This document shows, piece by piece, positions 7,501 to 8,128 of a DNA stretch of 8,128 bases. Source of the stretch: an uncultured Bacteroidota bacterium (GTDB taxonomy: Bacteria > Bacteroidota > Bacteroidia > Bacteroidales > 4484-276); NCBI GenBank assembly GCA_903930725.1, contig CAIYZW010000854.1, positions 1 to 8,128 of the forward strand, in the 5' to 3' direction. The notes under the pieces were generated by a model that saw nothing but the letters and a program-made list of their open reading frames with translations, did no database searches and had not been told where the DNA came from. A program made the translations under genes and the position numbers. Each line of letters starts with the position of its first letter. The first letter of the stretch is position 1.

Positions 7501-8128
7501 GCAGTGGTCTGGGGTGATCTTACAACAAATCTGATGAGTTCGACAAGCTTTACCGGCATATTCAGAATTTCTGCAACAACTTCCTGCAACACGCAAAGGC
7601 CGGTTATGAAAATTGTGGCTTCAACCCCCGGTTTAGTCCTCACACCCGGTTCGTATTACGTCGAGTTTGGCACCACAGGAACTCTAGCATCAGGTCCATG
7701 GGTTCCAACAATAAGTGCCGGAGCATCAGGAACCGCAATGCAATATACCACCACCGGATGGGTGCTTATTACCAGTCCGGATGCCAGCAATACACATGAA
7801 GTTCCATTTATCATGAATGGTGATGAAGTAAACGGTACCTTACCTGATAATTTACTTGGTTTTAATGTTTACCGGAATAACAACCTGATTCAATACGTTC
7901 CGCTGGCCAGAACCATGAATTATAGCGATAATGGTCTTGCCGCAGGAACTTACGATTATAAGGTTAGTGCGGTTTATGTTGAAGGTGAATCAGCTACTGA
8001 TGGCCCGGTTATTAAGCATATTATGCCAGCGCCTACACTTGTTACTGCTGAGCAATCAGGGTTAAAAGTTTACCTCGAATGGGAATCCAATCAGGAAGAT
8101 GTGGGGAAACCATTCAGCACCTACTATA
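1..8128 (+). CDS. Giant multidomain beta-helix/FN3/jelly-roll surface protein, partial at both ends
   Basis: Frame +1 was read codon by codon across the whole window and has no stop, giving at least 2709 residues with start and stop both outside. The composition is that of an exported bacterial protein: rich in Asn, Thr, Ser, Gly and aromatic residues, poor in Cys and Lys, with no long hydrophobic segment. Two parallel beta-helix domains, several FN3/Ig-like sandwiches, a cleaved-adhesin-like jelly roll, two carboxypeptidase-regulatory-like domains, a split ASH/BACON-like domain and a beta-propeller-like segment follow one another. Proteins of this design in Bacteroidota are usually exported by the type IX secretion system and held on or released from the cell surface; that route is inferred, since the signal peptide and C-terminal sorting domain are not in the window. 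The role is probably adhesion or polysaccharide binding. Codon use looks uniform along the frame, with no sign of a frameshift. No catalytic residues could be assigned and I give no gene symbol. Confidence 0.95.
1555..1737 (+). other. C-terminal element of beta-helix 1 (D-I-G-A-D-E-F motif)
   Basis: The helix ends in a segment beginning E-N-P-P-F-L (residues 519-524), passing through N-F-L-H-I-N-P-A-T and D-D-F-D-G-N-T-R, and finishing P-D-I-G-A-D-E-F at residues 570-577. This ending is common after parallel beta-helices in secreted Bacteroidota proteins, where it closes the helix. The same element recurs after beta-helix 2 as D-I-D-G-D-T-R followed by P-D-L-G-A-D-E-Y, so helix plus ending is a unit used twice. 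The Asp-rich stretch could bind calcium, but that is inference. Confidence 0.75.
1747..2010 (+). other. Ig-like beta-sandwich domain
   Basis: Residues 583-670 start D-I-T-A-P-Q-I-S and contain F-V-V-K-V-T-D-I-S-G-V, then L-Y-W-R-I-N-S-G-A-W and V-V-Q-Y-Y-V-A-A-Q-D-N. The pattern of alternating hydrophobic strands, ending in an aromatic strand and A-Q-D-N, is that of bacterial Ig-like domains that act as spacers in large surface proteins. It directly follows the helix-closing element and precedes a Pro/Thr linker. I see no ligand-binding motif. Exact family membership is uncertain. Confidence 0.6.
2041..2460 (+). other. Pro/Thr linker and charged excursion before beta-helix 2
   Basis: A Pro/Thr/Ala linker (residues 681-703) leads into L-A-G-D-Y-T-V-G-T (714-721), which resembles the usual first strand of a Bacteroidota beta-helix module. 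The expected continuation, G-V-Y-A-T-I-T-A-A-V-A-D-L-N, appears only at residue 823. Between them lie about 100 residues of unlike composition: a Lys-rich part (V-V-K-K-V-M-K-E-V at 737-745), a polar E/N/Q/T/D segment (752-775), then V-K-K-T-Q-E-V-E-E-I-S-W (781-792) and Y-V-K-K-S-E-N-P (806-813). The Lys/Val and Glu/Val alternation suggests two long strands forming a charged hairpin that projects from the helix start. This structural reading is inference. I do not know a function for it. Confidence 0.55.
2269..2316 (+). repeat. Imperfect in-frame direct repeat, 27-nt period
   Basis: Bases 2269-2289 (E-N-Q-T-S-A-D) and 2296-2316 (E-N-Q-T-I-A-D) match at 19 of 21 nucleotides and are separated by two codons, giving a nine-codon period. 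The near-identity at nucleotide level contrasts with the beta-helix rungs, which share residues but not codons, so this looks like a recent local duplication in the polar tip of the charged excursion. Confidence 0.75.
2461..4080 (+). repeat. Beta-helix domain 2 (about 32-residue rung repeats)
   Basis: The domain opens with G-V-Y-A-T-I-T-A-A-V-A-D-L-N (residues 823-836), a typical lead-in of Bacteroidota parallel beta-helices, followed by N-Y-I-T-I-D-G-S-N (904-912). Y-G-I-Y-like rung positions are at residues 990, 1024, 1053, 1085, 1117, 1146, 1175, 1207 and 1246, spaced 29-39 residues. Each is preceded by an N-x-[IV]-[SG]-N-[IL]-T-like turn, such as I-T-G-N-S-I-S-N-L-T at 1100-1109. The later part (about 1250-1360) is less regular and holds an L-D-I-R-D-N-I-F strand. 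The resemblance to domain 1 is at protein level, which points to an old duplication or independent recruitment of the same fold. A polysaccharide-binding or rod-like role is likely; no catalytic cluster is visible. Confidence 0.83.
4081..4233 (+). other. C-terminal element of beta-helix 2 (D-L-G-A-D-E-Y motif)
   Basis: Residues 1361-1411 run from S-V-N-P-N-Y-V through D-L-H-I-K-T-Y-T and D-I-D-G-D-T-R (1394-1400) to P-P-D-L-G-A-D-E-Y (1403-1411). This is the second copy of the helix-closing element found after beta-helix 1, and is closer to the usual consensus than that copy. It fixes the boundary between the second helix and the FN3-like domain that follows. Confidence 0.78.
4252..4560 (+). 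other. Fibronectin type III-like domain
   Basis: Residues 1418-1520 begin V-L-D-P-T-N-V-V-A-T-P and I-N-V-A-F-T-P-N, then continue to T-G-L-I-A-Q-T-T-Y-H-Y-K-L-F-S-Y-D. The last stretch is the hallmark F-strand of FN3 domains, in which a leucine-containing turn leads to Thr-x-Tyr-x-Tyr. Such domains act as spacers or weak carbohydrate-binding modules in secreted bacterial proteins. It sits between beta-helix 2 and the jelly roll. Confidence 0.65.
4561..5040 (+). other. Cleaved-adhesin/MAM-like jelly-roll domain
   Basis: Residues 1521-1680 show the start pattern S-E-Y-F-T-G-L-I-A-G-Q-I-P-S-C-W-S (1528-1544), matching the usual 'E-x-F-x-G-x-x-P-x-x-W' opening of the family. It continues with strand S-P-V-I-N-T-T-G-Q-T-K-L-A-I-K-F-K and ends in Y-W-Y-I-D-D-V-S-I-F (1669-1678). 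The W-Y-I-D-D-V ending is diagnostic of the cleaved-adhesin domain seen in Bacteroidota adhesins and gingipain haemagglutinin regions, where it is a beta-sandwich that binds protein or sugar ligands, often with calcium. The length of about 160 residues is normal. A carboxypeptidase-regulatory-like domain follows immediately. Confidence 0.75.
5041..5280 (+). other. Carboxypeptidase-regulatory-like domain, copy 1
   Basis: Residues 1681-1760 read G-T-L-E-G-T-V-T, then I-E-G-A-V-V, T-T-T-N-A-A-G-Y-Y-S-F, L-A-G-N-Y-T-F and A-A-G-Y-M, ending T-T-Q-N-F-A-L (1753-1759). The order 'G-x-V-x-D/A..P-x-x-G-A-x-V....T-x-x-x-G-x-Y-x-F....G-x-Y' is that of the small seven-stranded CarboxypepD_reg-like fold. 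Its role here is structural. A second copy at residues 2251-2335 ends in the same seven residues. Confidence 0.8.
5287..5400 (+). other. ASH/BACON-like domain, N-terminal half
   Basis: Residues 1763-1800 contain V-D-P-L-T-L-T-Q-A-L-E-P, then V-L-H-I-S-N-V-G-G-T-A-P-L-S-W-N-A. This matches the first strands of ASH/BACON-like folds, in which I-S-N-x-G-x-x-x-L-x-W is normally followed soon by W-L-x-x-x-P-x-S-G-x-V. That second half is not here. It appears about 290 residues later, at residues 2092-2151, so the domain looks split by an insertion. Confidence 0.6.
5401..5541 (+). other. Polar linker between ASH-like half and propeller
   Basis: Residues 1801-1847 are rich in Pro, Thr, Asn, Ser and Asp (for example V-E-T-T-N-N-N-P-V-T-D-M-S-P) with few hydrophobic residues, and are expected to be unstructured. 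The linker separates the N-terminal ASH-like half from the propeller-like insert. Confidence 0.55.
5542..6240 (+). other. Beta-propeller-like segment inserted in ASH-like domain
   Basis: Residues 1848-2080 begin P-W-D-I-A-F-S-W and contain blade-like repeats of the form 'G-I-x-x-x-G-x-x-x-Y-x-S-x-W' and 'I-R-D-L-A-Y-D-G-Q-Y-F-Y-G-G' (residues 1905-1918). Further examples are T-I-Y-I-L-D-L-A-N-K-T-L-V-G-T-I (1923-1938), V-R-H-I-S-Y-D-P-Q-F-D-G-F-W-C-G-N-W (1946-1963) and V-Y-G-S-A-Y-D-G. The recurring A/S-Y-D-x-x-x-x-F-W/Y strand resembles NHL/lactonase-type propellers found in secreted Bacteroidota proteins. The segment carries five Cys (1960, 2011, 2036, 2058, 2087 at its edge), more than any other region. 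No catalytic residues were recognised, and the blade count is uncertain. Confidence 0.6.
6259..6453 (+). other. ASH/BACON-like domain, C-terminal half
   Basis: Residues 2087-2151 include I-S-W-V-G-L-D-S-Y-S-G-T-V-A-P-G-A-T (2090-2107), then V-N-V-N-F-D-A-A-G-L, T-I-T-I-N-H-N-A-L-P and I-I-P-V-S-L-N-V. This is the well-known 'W-L-x-x-x-x-x-S-G-T-V-A-P-G-x-x-x-x-V-x-V-x-F-D-A-x-G-L ... I-P-V-x-L-x-V' ending of ASH/BACON-like domains. The matching first half lies before the propeller-like segment, at residues 1763-1800. Confidence 0.7.
6472..6750 (+). other. FN3/Ig-like domain
   Basis: Residues 2158-2250 start A-A-A-Y-N-P-N-P-A-N-G-F-N-L-V-P, run through Q-P-V-F-S-W-T-N-G-A and reach L-L-K-Q-T-T-Y-N-W-Q-I-T-C-K-N, ending T-N-W-S-F-T-T. 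This is the pattern 'P-x-P-x-N-G-x-x-x-V-P..P-x-x-x-W....L-x-x-x-T-x-Y-x-W-x-V....W-S-F-T-T' of bacterial FN3/Ig-like spacer domains. It connects the ASH-like domain to the second carboxypeptidase-regulatory-like domain. Confidence 0.68.
6751..7005 (+). other. Carboxypeptidase-regulatory-like domain, copy 2
   Basis: Residues 2251-2335 read G-T-I-N-G-Y-V-T-D-A-F-T-G-L-P-L-Q-G-V-T, then T-T-T-G-A-N-G-F-Y-E-I and P-E-G-A-Y-S-L-K-A, ending T-T-Q-N-F-A-L (2325-2331). It has the same fold and ending as copy 1, but four of the seven codons of the shared ending differ synonymously, so the two are old relatives. It is closer to the family consensus (T-D-A-x-T-G-x-P-L-x-G-V) than copy 1. Confidence 0.82.
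7006..7074 (+). other. FN3 domain, N-terminal half
   Basis: Residues 2336-2358, D-P-P-N-S-L-Q-A-Q-V and then I-H-L-T-W-Q-P-P, match strands A and B of an FN3 domain ('P-x-N-L-x-A-x-V...V-x-L-x-W-x-x-P'). The expected next strand, 'L-L-G-Y-x-V-Y-R-x', does not follow. A matching strand (L-L-G-F-N-V-Y-R-N) is found only at residues 2618-2626. Confidence 0.6.
7075..7824 (+). other. Linker and beta-sandwich inserted in FN3 domain
   Basis: Residues 2359-2400 are a polar linker (T-S-T-R-P-T-E-V-S-D-T-E-N-A-D-I). A domain of about 200 residues follows. It opens A-V-L-F-D-N-V-N-M-I-T, has F-T-V-A-D-N-F-T-I-P-T-G-K-T-W-Q-I at 2451-2467, then Y-Q-T-G-S-T-T-T-S-T-F-T-G-A-Y-V-R-I-W-K-G and V-W-G-D-L-T-T-N, and ends with Y-Y-V-E-F-G-T-T-G. 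The 'V-A-D-x-F-x-[IV]...W-x-I..[IVL]-x-x-[FY]-G-Y' pattern resembles a jelly-roll-like domain of secreted bacterial proteins. I cannot name the family with certainty. It ends at V-P-F-I-M-N-G before the FN3 half resumes. Confidence 0.55.
7846..8019 (+). other. FN3 domain, C-terminal half
   Basis: Residues 2616-2673 contain N-L-L-G-F-N-V-Y-R-N-N-N-L-I (2617-2630), then M-N-Y-S-D-N-G-L-A-A-G-T-Y-D-Y-K-V-S-A-V-Y and E-G-E-S. This is strands C to G of an FN3 domain, with the hallmark 'Y-x-D-x-x-L-x-x-G-T-Y-x-Y-x-V-x-A-V-Y'. The first two strands are at residues 2336-2358, before the inserted domain. Confidence 0.75.
8029..8128 (+). other. Start of a further FN3-like domain, cut by the window
   Basis: Residues 2677-2709 read A-P-T-L-V-T-A-E-Q-S, then L-K-V-Y-L-E-W-E-S-N, the same A/B-strand pattern (P-x-x-L-x-A...V-x-L-x-W) that opens the previous FN3 domain. 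The reading frame stays open to the last base, so the gene continues beyond the window. Confidence 0.55.

Noticed and set aside
1..8128. Phage tail fibre or tail-spike gene
   Set aside because: Beta-helices also occur in tail spikes, but the cleaved-adhesin-like, carboxypeptidase-regulatory-like, ASH-like and FN3 modules together fit a Bacteroidota secreted protein much better, and no phage gene is adjacent in view.

Overview
The window is the interior of one gene. Reading frame +1 runs from base 1 to base 8128 without a stop codon (2709 complete codons plus one base), so neither the start nor the stop lies in the window. There is no intergenic DNA, and I see no RNA gene, promoter, terminator, mobile element or CRISPR array. 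The protein is a giant, Asn/Thr/Ser/Gly-rich, probably secreted surface protein. It is built only from beta-rich extracellular modules, with no transmembrane segment and no cytoplasmic enzyme domain. AT-leaning codon use, the module types (beta-helices ending in D-[IL]-G-A-D-E-[FY], a cleaved-adhesin-like jelly roll, carboxypeptidase-regulatory-like folds, ASH/BACON-like and FN3 folds) and their order suggest an environmental member of the Bacteroidota, probably Bacteroidales or a relative. Such proteins normally leave the cell through the type IX secretion system (T9SS), but the signal peptide and C-terminal sorting domain that would prove this are outside the window.

Layout in window residues (residue 1 = bases 1-3): beta-helix 1 (1 to about 520) and its C-terminal D-I-G-A-D-E-F element (about 519-579); an Ig-like sandwich (583-670); a Pro/Thr linker and a charged excursion (about 681-822); beta-helix 2 (about 821-1360) and its D-L-G-A-D-E-Y element (1361-1411); an FN3-like domain (1418-1520); a cleaved-adhesin/MAM-like jelly roll (1521-1680); a carboxypeptidase-regulatory-like domain (1681-1760); an ASH/BACON-like domain whose two halves (1763-1800 and 2087-2151) are separated by a linker and a beta-propeller-like segment (1848-2080); an FN3/Ig-like domain (2158-2250); a second carboxypeptidase-regulatory-like domain (2251-2335); an FN3 domain whose two halves (2336-2358 and 2616-2673) are separated by a linker and a beta-sandwich (about 2401-2608); and the start of a further FN3 domain (2677 to the end).

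The most notable points are the unbroken length, the regular 28-34-residue rung repeat of both beta-helices, and two cases in which a whole domain appears to sit inside another. In addition, a Lys/Glu-rich insert carries a small recent in-frame duplication. The likely job is adhesion or binding to polysaccharide or another surface, with the domains acting as a long rod. No enzymatic active site could be identified, so the ligand is unknown.
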